Below are positions 37,968-46,383 of a stretch of 64,000 bases of DNA, one piece after another; the first letter of the stretch is position 1, and each line of letters starts with the position of its first letter. Under the pieces are notes generated by a model. The model did not search any database. It saw only the letters and a list, made by a program, of their open reading frames with translations, and was not told the DNA's origin. The position numbers and the translations under genes are program-made. The stretch is from CAWGMT01 sp963823675 (GTDB lineage Bacteria > Planctomycetota > Planctomycetia > Isosphaerales > Isosphaeraceae): assembly GCA_963823675.1 (NCBI GenBank), contig CAWGMT010000008.1, positions 186,001 to 250,000 of the forward strand. Reading direction: 5' to 3'.

Positions 37968-38096
37968 ATGGCCGTCGCGCTGTACATGGACGTGCACGTC
38001 CATGCCGCAGTCACGGAACAACTGCGCCGCCGCGGCGTCGATGTCCTTACCGCTCACACGGAAAGGGGCAGGCATTGCATCGTGCCCCACGTGTGA
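37968..38096 (+). pseudogene. DUF5615 PIN-like toxin, 5' fragment
   Basis: MAVALYMDVHVHAAVTEQLR then RRGVDVLTAHTERG is the normal start of DUF5615 proteins, including the first acidic residue of the active site (D8). The frame then gives CIVPHV and a stop after 42 codons. The remaining 60% with the other acidic residues is gone, so the toxin must be dead. Confidence 0.65.
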
Positions 38097-38175
38097 ACCG
38101 CTGGAGCTAGGTTTTTGCGGCGGGAGCCCGGCTCTTCAGGGCCGCGGGGATGGTCGGGCGGGCGACGACCGAGGA

Positions 38176-38538
38176 TCAGCGCCAGTGATTCAGGACGTGG
38201 ATCCAGTCGGCGACCGCCACTCCCGAGGACTCCAGGTTCACAATCGCTGTCGCCATGGCTCGCTCAGTCAGGTTGTGGTGCGGGTCGCTGTCGAATCGCA
38301 CGACCAGAATGCCCGGGTGGTGACCGCCCGCGACCATCACGAGGTCGTGCAGGGCGGCGAAGTCTTCGTGGTCCCGGGTCAGCACCGGGCGGTTCTGAAT
38401 GACGGCCCAGGCCAGCACCCGAGCGTCCCTAACCGACACCAGCCCGACGTCCGTGGCGAGCACGATGTCGTGACCTGCCGTCTGAAGCCGGCGGGCCAGG
38501 CGGCTGCTGCTCATATTCTCGTCGACGAGGACCCTCAC
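38176..38538 (-). CDS. DUF5615 PIN-like protein, putative toxin
   Basis: 120 residues, full length. The PIN-like acidic residues are Asp/Glu in MRVLVDENMSS, Asp in HDIVLATDVG and VRDARVLAWA, and RDHEDFAALH. Such Mut7-C-related proteins are predicted RNases. Its start overlaps the stop of the DUF433 gene by four bases, the usual antitoxin-toxin coupling. Confidence 0.85.
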   Translation of the reverse strand: MRVLVDENMSSSRLARRLQTAGHDIVLATDVGLVSVRDARVLAWAVIQNRPVLTRDHEDFAALHDLVMVAGGHHPGILVVRFDSDPHHNLTERAMATAIVNLESSGVAVADWIHVLNHWR

Positions 38539-38828
38539 GATCGGCGGGGCTGGTCGAGGCCTCGGGCCTGAACATCGGCGGCCTCGCGGTCCCGCTCGGC
38601 TTCGATCAATGGCAGGTTGCTCGCGACGTAATCGAGTGCCTCGTGGACCACTTCCAGGGGCACGCCGTAATTGCAGGCGAACTCTTCCGGCGTATACGGA
38701 TCGGGACCGTGAACCGCTTCGTAAACGACTGCCGCGCGGATGCGGCGACCTTTGAGAAAAAGCTGACGATAACTGGAGCCGGGACGTGGCTCGAGGTACT
38801 GATACTCAGTTACGGTCGAGGTTGCCAT
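38535..38828 (-). CDS. DUF433-family protein, putative antitoxin
   Basis: 97 residues: TEYQYLEPRPGSSYRQLFLK, then GRRIRAAVVYEAVHGPD and the helix pair YTPEEFACNYGVPLEVVHEA. GGAGGA lies seven bases before the ATG at 38828. Upstream of and overlapping the DUF5615 gene. It would neutralise the toxin and probably autoregulate the operon, as for related pairs. Confidence 0.82.
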   Translation of the reverse strand: MATSTVTEYQYLEPRPGSSYRQLFLKGRRIRAAVVYEAVHGPDPYTPEEFACNYGVPLEVVHEALDYVASNLPLIEAERDREAADVQARGLDQPRRS

Positions 38829-38902
38829 GGCTGGTCCTCCACATTCGAACGATTCTACCCGTCTGCCGTCTGGCAAGAAAGCCCAGGCAGATTGGCAATC
38901 GA

Positions 38903-40056
38903 CTAAGAAGGTGTTTCTGAGCCGCAGCAGGTTGCCAGGACCCGCTCCACGTGCTCGATAACCATGCCGGCGGTGACTTTCTGTATGCAGGCATGATCGT
39001 GGGGGCAGTCCCGCAATCGCCGCAGGTTGCACGGCGAGCAACTCACTCCGGCGCGAACCACGACGTCGGGCCGGCCATAGGGGCCGATCCAGATCGGGTT
39101 GGTCGGCCCGAACACGCTGACGACGGGGCTGTCCACGGCGACGGCCACGTGCATCGCGCCCGAGTCGTTGGTGACGCAAATCGCCGCTCTTTGGATAAGG
39201 GCCACCAGGCCGCCCACCGACGTCTGGCCGCAGAGGTCGTGCGCCGGGGACAAGCTGCCGTGATGGCCTGGCTGCGATTGCGATCACGCGAGGTTCCGGC
39301 GAGAACCACGTCAAAACCCGAGTTCACAAGGTGCCGGGCAACGTTTGCAAATCCTTCGACGTGCCAGTGCTTGGTTTCCCAGATCGTTCCGGGCACCAGG
39401 ACCGCGATCGGTTTGCCGCCGAGACCACAAGACCGAAGCAGCTCGTCGACCTTGGTTACGGCGCCCTGGGGTTGGTAGATCCGGAGATCCGGCGGGTGGT
39501 CATCGAGGCCGAGCATCGGCCCGAGCCAGAGATATCGGTCCACCGCATGGACATCGAGGGTGGGCAGGCGAATCCAGTGGGTATACGCCAGCCAGGCTCC
39601 CTCGCGGGCCCCGGCCCATCCATGTTCGCCGGGTACAAGGGCGGGGTCTTCAGCCTGGGCCGTCTCGAGCTTCCCGCGGGGCCGGTCAAATCCGACGCGG
39701 ACGGGCGCGCCGGTGGCCAGTGTGAATATCGCGGACCGGAACTGGCCGTGGAGGTCGACGACCAGGTCGTAATGCACCCGCCGGAGGTGGAAGAGCAATC
39801 GAATCGGACCGGACGTTGCCGACCAGCTCCGGCCGAATTGAGAGAATTCATGGCGAGGGAAGAGGACCACGTTCGAAAGGTCGGGATGATGGCGGACCAG
39901 GTCGGCATTTTCCGGCGTGATCAGCCAATCGATGCGCGCGTCGGGATAGCGGGCGCGGAGCTTGACCAGGACCGGCAGCGCGTGAACGACATCTCCCAAG
40001 GCCGAGGGCTTGATGAGGAGGATCCGCCGGAATTCCTGCGACGCGATGTCGGTCAT
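38903..40056 (-). CDS. Family-9 glycosyltransferase, heptosyltransferase-like (one frameshift)
   Basis: GT-B fold enzyme that adds heptose-like sugars to lipopolysaccharide-type acceptors. N-terminal half: FRRILLIKPSALGDVVHALP and DLVVDLHGQFRSAIF. C-terminal nucleotide-sugar half: IAVLVPGTIWETKHW, then ICVTNDSGAMHVAVAVDSP and VSVFGPTNPIWIGPYG, which are the ligand-binding loops. A one-base deletion near 39243 interrupts AITAACP|AHDLCGQTSVGG. Repaired length about 383. The Cys-rich tail (CSPCNLRRLRDCPHDHACI) is typical for the group. Confidence 0.87.
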
Positions 40057-40094
40057 CTTCCTTGGGATCGGGACGTAAATGACTTCCCGGAAAC

Positions 40095-40121
40095 GTCGGC
40101 TTTCGCTGTGCGAAAGCCGAC
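40095..40121. repeat. Palindromic repeat, GTGTCGCCTTTCGC family (copy 2)
   Basis: GTCGGCTTTCGC-TGT-GCGAAAGCCGAC, a perfect 12-bp stem, 38 bases beyond the stop of the oxygenase gene and 39 bases upstream of the glycosyltransferase start. Probably a terminator or mRNA-end structure for the oxygenase. Confidence 0.75.
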
Positions 40122-40158
40122 ACTTATCGTCGCTTAGCGCCTTGCCAGCCGCTTCTTT

Positions 40159-40797
40159 TCAGCTTGCGCGACGGAGCAGCTTCTTGAGCATGGCCGAGAC
40201 CCGATGGCGCCTCTGCTCGTAGTTCACGACCTTCTGGCTGATCACGTAGTTCATCTGAATCACGCGGCGCTGGCCGACGAACGGCTTGTGGCCGTGCCAG
40301 GAGTTGTTGCTGCGGCGGAAGCAGAGCAACGTCCCCTCATCGGGAGGTACTTCCATGATGCAGTCTTCGAGATCCGTTCCGGAGCGAAGCAGCCGGAGCC
40401 GTCCGCCGGGCTCCTCCCATTTCGAGTTCATGTAGATCAGGATCGTGATGATCTTGGTCTCGGAGTCGGTATGGATTCGCCCGTCCTTCTCGCAACACTG
40501 GCTACGCACTGTGAACATCGTCGGCCGGTCGCTCAGGTCGATCCCGAACTTCTGCTCGAAGGCCTCGCGCACCGCATCGCCGCGCAACTCGTCGATGAGC
40601 GCGGCGAACTCGGGACCGCACCGTAGCTCGCTCAAGGGAAAACTGCCTGGCAAGGCGACGCGGGGAAAATCGGCGTTCACTCTGCCGCGCGCCTCGGGCT
40701 TGACGAAGCCAGGCACCACCAGGAAGTCGAAGGGCTCCCGCCGGAGTTCGGTGGCACGAAAAGCCGCGAGATCGAGCATCGACATGGTTTTCCCCAT
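40159..40797 (-). CDS. 2-oxoglutarate/Fe(II)-dependent oxygenase
   Basis: About 212 residues. The iron triad is H-x-D in GRIHTDSETK and the distal His in SWHGHKPFVGQRR, followed by the 2-oxoglutarate-binding Arg. The central strand ILIYMNSKWEEPGGRLRLL is typical of the prolyl-hydroxylase-like subgroup. The C-terminus is basic (NYEQRRHRVSAMLKKLLRR). Substrate unknown; neighbours suggest glycan or sugar-linked work. I prefer the ATG at 40797 (MGKTMSML); a second ATG lies at 40785. Confidence 0.85.
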   Translation of the reverse strand: MGKTMSMLDLAAFRATELRREPFDFLVVPGFVKPEARGRVNADFPRVALPGSFPLSELRCGPEFAALIDELRGDAVREAFEQKFGIDLSDRPTMFTVRSQCCEKDGRIHTDSETKIITILIYMNSKWEEPGGRLRLLRSGTDLEDCIMEVPPDEGTLLCFRRSNNSWHGHKPFVGQRRVIQMNYVISQKVVNYEQRRHRVSAMLKKLLRRAS

Positions 40798-41130
40798 CCT
40801 CTCGTCGTTCCTGATCGCGAGCGCTTTTCCCGTCCCCGCGCTGGAAAGTGATGGTGCACCACGTCGCACCAAAGACCGGATAATTCATCGGTCGAACTGG
40901 GCGAGCCAGAGAATTATTCTGAACCGCTTCAATCGTGATTCGGCTCGAACATGAGGGCACCGACCGCTCGAACTGACAGAGTCTCCCCTGTCGGTTTCAT
41001 TGACCACGGTAATGCGTACCCACGATCATCGGACTCTGCCGGATGTTCGGTTCCGGGAATCTGTAACGATCACGACAACATCGTCGCCTTGGCGATTCGT
41101 ATGGGGGGCTCAGGTGCGGCGCGAAGAAAC

Positions 41131-41161
41131 GTGTCGCCTTTCGCTCCGCGAAAAACGACAC
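41131..41161. repeat. Palindromic repeat, GTGTCGCCTTTCGC family (copy 3)
   Basis: GTGTCGCCTTTCGC-TCC-GCGAAAAACGACAC, 17 bases past the stop of the metallopeptidase gene. The rest of the 380-base gap (40798-41177) shows no gene. Confidence 0.75.
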
Positions 41162-41177
41162 TCGGGGCCGCCCCCCG

Positions 41178-42005
41178 TCACTTGCGGCGGTCGGAACCTT
41201 GATTCCAGACTTCCAGGAGAACCTTGTAGAGCCGAGGGTCGTGCTTCTCGAGTTCGGCGCGAACGAAGGGATAGAAGTCGTTGGTCCCGAAAAACGCCTC
41301 GGATGCCTCGGCGAAGTACTCCTGTGGGTCGGTCAGGGCATAGGCCGGCTCGATCTTGCCGTTGTTCCGCAACACGGATTTATAGATACCGCTCTTCACG
41401 GCGCTCTCGTACGCGGCCTTGATGCCCGGATGGTTCGATCCGAGCACACGATCGAGGTACGAATGGGCGAGCTCGTGGAGGACCATCGCGGGCTGATCTT
41501 TCGACCATTCCAGGAATCGAGCGGCGTTGCCGATTTCGACCGACTTCGCCTTGTCGGGATTGAAGCCGTGCTCCACGAGCCAGTCTCGACTGGGATGGTA
41601 CTCGGCGCAGGGCGCGTGGCCATCATCGACGCCCAGCCATATTAGAACATCTTGAAGCTTTCGACACGCGGCTGGCGGCAGAACGCGGCGGATTTCGTAA
41701 AGCTTGATTTCGAGCAGGCGCAAGGCCCTGGCGCCAAGCTCGGCCTGATCGGCCAACAGCTTCTTGTTCACGTAGACCGTCCAGCCTTCGATCGACCGTT
41801 TCCTGTAGTCCGACGTGGGCACGTAGGCCTTCCGGTTTTTTCGCACGATGCCGGGCCGTGGCGGCTCGCCGTCGCGCTTCTGGATCGCGTCGTTCGCCCG
41901 GCCGACAGCCAGGGTCGAAAGCAAGATTATTCCCAGCGCCAGCGAGAATGAGGCGTGATCAAGCGCGGCCCATCGAGTCCGGTTATGAATTTTATATCTA
42001 AACAT
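41178..42005 (-). CDS. Secreted zinc metallopeptidase-like protein (HExxH)
   Basis: 275 residues. N-terminal hydrophobic signal (FSLALGIILLSTLAVGRA). The zinc motif HELAH occurs in PAMVLHELAHSYLDRVLG, with a probable third ligand Glu in YFAEASEAFFG downstream, as in gluzincins; PQEYFAEASEAFFG resembles anthrax-lethal-factor-like and related peptidases. Two Cys (PAACRKL, APCAEYHP) may bond outside the cell. A peptidase on surface or external protein is likely; family assignment is by motif only. Confidence 0.78.
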   Translation of the reverse strand: MFRYKIHNRTRWAALDHASFSLALGIILLSTLAVGRANDAIQKRDGEPPRPGIVRKNRKAYVPTSDYRKRSIEGWTVYVNKKLLADQAELGARALRLLEIKLYEIRRVLPPAACRKLQDVLIWLGVDDGHAPCAEYHPSRDWLVEHGFNPDKAKSVEIGNAARFLEWSKDQPAMVLHELAHSYLDRVLGSNHPGIKAAYESAVKSGIYKSVLRNNGKIEPAYALTDPQEYFAEASEAFFGTNDFYPFVRAELEKHDPRLYKVLLEVWNQGSDRRK

Positions 42006-42083
42006 AATTCAATTCTATCGCATTGTGATGCTTTTTTACTATTCCCGCGTCTTCAGAGTGCGATCCTGAGCGATCCGGCAATT

Positions 42084-43340
42084 TCACAGGGTCGCGACCT
42101 TCACCGATTCGCCAACGAATGCCGGGTCGATCGTGATCCCGAAGCCGGGGCCCGATGGCACGATGACCTTGCCGTTCTCGCACATAAGCGACGACGTCTC
42201 GCTCTTCACCGGAATGTCGGCGTTTCCCTTGAACTCGGTGAACGGGACAGGGTTCGGGATGCACGAAACGAAATGGGCCGCGTCGAGATATCCCAGCCCC
42301 GAGCCCGACATGTGCGGTGTGCACAGCAGTCCGGCCGCGTGGGCCATCCGAGCGACGCGCACCGCGCGGATGAAGCCGCCGTAGTAGTGCAAGTCTGGCT
42401 GGACGACGTCAACGCCTCGGTTGGCGATCACCCAGCGGAAGCGATACTCGCTGAATTCCTGCTCGCCCGCCGCGACCGGGATGCGGAGCGCGTCGGCAAC
42501 CGCCTTCGTGTCTGCCAGGCGATCGAACCGGCAGGGTTCCTCGTAGAACCCGTAGTCGTATTCCTCCATCAAGCGTCCGATCTCGATCGCTTTCGCGACG
42601 TCGTAGGAACTGTTGGAGTCGGCATAAAGCGTCATCTCCTTGCCGAACGTCTCGCGGACGAGCGGGATGAGCTTCTCGGTCCGCCCCGGCAAGGAATCCG
42701 CGTTGTTGCTCATGCGGCCTCCCAGGCGGAATTTCAGCGCCTTCGCCCCGCTCTCGGCGACGAGCCGCTTCAGGTAGGCGATCTCGTCCTCCGGGGTATT
42801 TCCCCGTCTCTCGCTCGCCCGGTAGACCGCGATCTCACGGCGCTTGACACCACCGAGCAGGTCGCCGATCGACTTGCCGGTCAGCTTGCCGAGCAGGTCA
42901 AGGATCGCAAACTCCGCGGCCGCGACGCAGACCCAGAGGGCCAGACCCTGATACTTGTAGTTGTCGTCGTGGCGGTAAAGTTCCCACAAGAGCGGTTCGA
43001 GGCGGCGGGCATCCTTGCCCACGAAGAAGGGCGCCACCCGGTTGAGAAAGATCGGGTAGGTGTGGATCATGTGCATCGCATTAGGGACAGCAATCCCGAC
43101 GGCGCCGGCGGTCGTCGTGACTCGAACGAGGAAATGGTGCCCGTGGCGGAGTAGTTCCAACGTTGCGATCTTGACCGGCTTCTCCAGCTCATCGACCCGG
43201 AGGACCGGTGCTTCCGCGACTTCGTCCAGCCGGTCGTAGATCTCCCCACGATCCTCACGGGCGGTTCCCCGTTGGGCCGACGACGACAGCGCTGCTGCAC
43301 CCAGTGTCGAACGAAGAAAACAACGGCGAGTGTGTGTCAT
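42084..43340 (-). CDS. Enolase-superfamily enzyme (mandelate racemase/MLE family), Tat-exported
   Basis: 418 residues. A twin-arginine signal MTHTRRCFLRSTLGAAAL opens it, unusual for this normally cytoplasmic superfamily but seen in planctomycetes. The capping domain is followed by a barrel with ALKFRLGGR, the Mg ligands D (LYADSNSSYD), E (YGFYEEPC) and E (AAGEQEFSEY), then VVQPDLHYYGG and LCTPHMSGSG. These fit an acid-sugar dehydratase or epimerase; exact substrate cannot be told. Confidence 0.88.
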   Translation of the reverse strand: MTHTRRCFLRSTLGAAALSSSAQRGTAREDRGEIYDRLDEVAEAPVLRVDELEKPVKIATLELLRHGHHFLVRVTTTAGAVGIAVPNAMHMIHTYPIFLNRVAPFFVGKDARRLEPLLWELYRHDDNYKYQGLALWVCVAAAEFAILDLLGKLTGKSIGDLLGGVKRREIAVYRASERRGNTPEDEIAYLKRLVAESGAKALKFRLGGRMSNNADSLPGRTEKLIPLVRETFGKEMTLYADSNSSYDVAKAIEIGRLMEEYDYGFYEEPCRFDRLADTKAVADALRIPVAAGEQEFSEYRFRWVIANRGVDVVQPDLHYYGGFIRAVRVARMAHAAGLLCTPHMSGSGLGYLDAAHFVSCIPNPVPFTEFKGNADIPVKSETSSLMCENGKVIVPSGPGFGITIDPAFVGESVKVATL

Positions 43341-43386
43341 GGTCTAGTCCCTCAGTCTGGGTTACACCGCTGACGCAATCAGATCA

Positions 43387-43507
43387 ACCACGAAACACAC
43401 GAAAGTTCAGACCATCTTGATGGGCCGGTCGAAGCCGGCGCGGCGGACCTGATCTGCATTCACGAATCAAATTCTTCCCCTTGCGTGTCTTTCGTGTGTT
43501 TCGTGGT
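43387..43507. repeat. 19-bp perfect inverted repeat in a 327-base gap
   Basis: ACCACGAAACACACGAAAG at 43387-43405 and its exact reverse complement at 43489-43507, 83 bases apart. This motif is a dispersed intergenic repeat in many environmental bacteria. The gap 43341-43667 shows no gene. Confidence 0.8.
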
Positions 43508-43667
43508 CAAGAATCCGAATTCCCTCCCTGGCCGTCTGGCTGCGGCTCGGCCGCGCTGGGCTGTCCGTGGTTGAGAATTCTTCGTTCCTTGATTGGAAAT
43601 CAGTTGCCCTGAGAATCGGCGCTGATCCGCCGCGATCGGTGGTACGCGCGCGATTGCACCCGACGGA

Positions 43668-45443
43668 TCACGGTTTCGCCGGCACGACTGGCAGCAGCAG
43701 GTGGGACGGATGATCCCGGTCGTGATAGATCGTTTGCTCGGCCGTCTTCATCTCGGCCGATTTGCCGAGCGGGGCACCGGTGTTCGGGTTGCGGTCGTAC
43801 TTCGGAAACGCGCTGGAGGCGACCTCGAGCCGGATGCGGTGCCCCTTCTTGAACAACTGGCTGGTGTTCCAGCAATTGATGTCATAGGCGTACACCTGGC
43901 CCGGCTCGATCAACGATGGCTGTTCCATCCCCTCGCGGAAGCGGGCTCTGACCAAGCCATCACAAAGCCTCTGCGCGTAACCGTCGGGCCAGACATCGAG
44001 CAGCTTGGCGGTGAAGTCCGTGTCGCGAGCGGACGAGGCGGCGTAGAGACGGACGCTGACCGGCCCGGTCACCTCGGTGTCCTCCGTCGCGGGCGCGGTG
44101 GTATAGACCAATACATCATCGCGCCGCTCCACTGGGCGGTAGTCATCCGGGCCGCCGATCTGGGCGAAGGTCGGCTCGGTGATGAACGGCACCGGCCGCT
44201 CGGGGTCGGAGGTATAGCGGTCCCGCGGCTCGTCGGCGGGCTCGGCCGTCGAGAGCGAGCCGTCGCCGTACAGGCTATTTGCCCGGCCCTGGCCGTGCAG
44301 GAAGTACTTGACCGCCTTGGCGCGCGCCAGCGGCCACTCGTGCTCGTCGCGCCAGCGATTGGCGCCCATCACGAAGATCCGCACCGGCGGCTCGCTCAGC
44401 AACCCGGTGTCGATCCCTTTGAGCCAGTGGTCGTACCACCTCAGCAGAGTGGCGGGCAGGTCGGTCTTGGCCGCAAGTCCGAAATCCACCTCGCCGAGCT
44501 TCGTCGGCTGGGAACCGACATTGTGAGGCCATGGTCCCATCAAGAGCTTCTGCGACCGGCGCGTGTCTGCCGTCGCCGCATGGGCCACCATTCCCGCGAA
44601 GTTCAGCGGAGTGCCGATCTGCTCATCGTCGTACCAGCCGGAGATATGGAGTATCGGGACTCGGACCCGATCAAATTTGTTCTGGTAGCGCTGCGGCTCC
44701 CACCACTCGTCAAGGCGGGCGTGGTCGAACATCTCACGCCAGTACGGCAGCGAACGGCCCACCGCCTCGTCCATCGTCGAGAGCGGCAAGTGCCGGTAGA
44801 TCTTGTCCCAGGAAACCGCGTCGAGGCTCTGAAGCAAGTGCCCGGACGTGAAATGGTGCCACGAGATGTCCATGGGAATCGGGACGCCGGTGGGCCACTC
44901 AACAAAGGGATCGGACGGGGTGACCATGGCCACCATCGCGGCGAGATGGGGCGGCTGCTCGAGCGCGGCCAGCCACTGGTTCTTGCCGGTGTACGAACCG
45001 CCGAGCGTGCCGACCTTGCCGGTGGACCACGGCTCTTTGGCGCACCACTCGATGGCATCGTGGCCGTCGCGGCCCTCGTCGCGGTAGGGAGTGAACGAGC
45101 CGCCCGAATCGCCTCGACCCCGCACGTCGGCGACCACCACCACGTAGCCCCTGGCGGCAAAGTAACGGAGGCGGTCCAGTGCCTCCTTGTCGCGGGGAGT
45201 CTTGAGGTAGGGCGTGCGCGACAGGATGACCGGGAAACGGCCGTCGCCGTCGGGGCGGTACACGTCGGCCGAGAGCGTCACGCCGTCGCGCATCGGGATC
45301 CGGCGGTCGAATTCGACCTTGACCTCATGGACGGGCTTTGAGCCCGCGGGGGGCGGCGAATCCGCCCAGGCGCCGCCACCGTGCCAGCCGAACACGCCAA
45401 ACGCCGCGGCCAGAACGACGATGCGTACGATCTTAGGGCCCAC
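43668..45443 (-). CDS. CocE/NonD-family alpha/beta hydrolase, secreted
   Basis: About 591 residues. Acyl-transferring serine hydrolase related to cocaine esterase and X-Pro dipeptidyl-peptidases. Signal peptide VVLAAAFGVFGWHGGGAWA. N-terminal strand: RIPMRDGVTLSADVYRPDG. The nucleophile Ser lies in GTLGGSYTGKNQ, an acid in HISGWYDDEQIG and the His probably in LMGPWPHNVG. The C-terminal jelly-roll has TGPVSVRLYAASS and GHRIRLEVASSAFP. I prefer the GTG at 45443, five bases after GGAGG; a GTG at 45458 is the alternative. Confidence 0.9.
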   Translation of the reverse strand: MGPKIVRIVVLAAAFGVFGWHGGGAWADSPPPAGSKPVHEVKVEFDRRIPMRDGVTLSADVYRPDGDGRFPVILSRTPYLKTPRDKEALDRLRYFAARGYVVVVADVRGRGDSGGSFTPYRDEGRDGHDAIEWCAKEPWSTGKVGTLGGSYTGKNQWLAALEQPPHLAAMVAMVTPSDPFVEWPTGVPIPMDISWHHFTSGHLLQSLDAVSWDKIYRHLPLSTMDEAVGRSLPYWREMFDHARLDEWWEPQRYQNKFDRVRVPILHISGWYDDEQIGTPLNFAGMVAHAATADTRRSQKLLMGPWPHNVGSQPTKLGEVDFGLAAKTDLPATLLRWYDHWLKGIDTGLLSEPPVRIFVMGANRWRDEHEWPLARAKAVKYFLHGQGRANSLYGDGSLSTAEPADEPRDRYTSDPERPVPFITEPTFAQIGGPDDYRPVERRDDVLVYTTAPATEDTEVTGPVSVRLYAASSARDTDFTAKLLDVWPDGYAQRLCDGLVRARFREGMEQPSLIEPGQVYAYDINCWNTSQLFKKGHRIRLEVASSAFPKYDRNPNTGAPLGKSAEMKTAEQTIYHDRDHPSHLLLPVVPAKP

Positions 45444-45652
45444 GATCACCTCCGTCACGGATCAAACGATGAGGGTTCGACGCAGATGCCTGACAACAGC
45501 GACTACGGAAACTTGACGTTCGATCCTATCGCGGCGCGCTTCGGGCCGTCCACTGGGGCGCCCCGCAGGAGGTCGGGTTGAGAAACCCGCGTGCTCGAGA
45601 CATGGACAGATGCGAGAGGGCGCCTGTTTATGGGAGCGGCCCAAACCAAAAC

Positions 45653-46015
45653 TCACCCCACCAAGGTAATCGAGTGCGCCTCCACCCAAGTGGGCGGCTC
45701 CAGCTTCCGCATCAGCTTCTGCATGACGTGCGTCGACACGGGTTGGGAGCGGCCCGCGTTTTGGCGAAGGATTGTGGCCAATGGCGGCTCGAGATACACG
45801 AGTTCGACGCGTGCGCCGTAATCGGCGAAGAGGTCAATCCACCGATTCCGGGTCTGCCGCATTGTGTTGGTCGCATTGAACGCGAAGTCACACCCCGCAC
45901 GCAAATGCTCCCGGCACCGCTCCCTCGCGGCCTGGATCACCGTGCCTTGATTCTCTGTGGCACCGACGTCAAGGTCAGCGCGGACGTCGTCGAGCGAGAC
46001 CACCGGCAGACAACA
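45653..46015 (-). pseudogene. 5'-truncated nucleic-acid kinase-like ATPase
   Basis: The recognisable part is PVVSLDDVRADLDV, AARERCREHLRAGCDFAFNA, RQTRNRWIDLFADYGARVEL and PVSTHVMQKLMRKLEPPTW, the lid and C-terminal half of polynucleotide-kinase-like P-loop proteins. The Walker A motif and anything N-terminal are missing: sequence above 46015 has no homology in any frame. So it is a 3' fragment. Confidence 0.65.
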
Positions 46016-46383
46016 CCGACTGATCCGGCTCACTAGAGGACAGCGGCGACTCTTCAATCTGCCGATGCAGATTATTTTAGCGTCGCCCGCTTCACGTGTG
46101 ACACGTCCGGCCAACCAACATTGTCGTCTGAATCCGCAAATCAGGAACCGAGCGGCCCCAACGTGCACCAACCGCAATGGACCGGTCGTTCAAGTGCAAC
46201 CGATAAGACCGATCGTGCTGGCGCCAGCTTCGGCCGCTCCGCCAGGCGCCTCTGGCCCTCAGGTCGCCGTAATCCGCCAAGTCGGTGTCCTGATCCGGTG
46301 GTTCGGTATCCCGCGTCGCTTGGCCTGGACGCCAAGCTCGGGGCGAAGGCGAAGTGCGATCAGCTCGAGACAGGAGGCATTGC
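46016..46383. other. Intergenic interval without recognisable gene
   Basis: Between the kinase fragment and the membrane glycosyltransferase. No coding resemblance, RNA gene or clear repeat is seen; it must hold the promoter of the downstream gene. Confidence 0.4.

Noticed and set aside
41955..43154. 399-codon plus-strand frame opposite the enolase-family gene
   Set aside because: Shadow of a conserved minus-strand enzyme; no signal or motif.
43701..45341. 546-codon plus-strand frame opposite the CocE-type hydrolase
   Set aside because: Shadow frame rich in Arg/Val with no homology.
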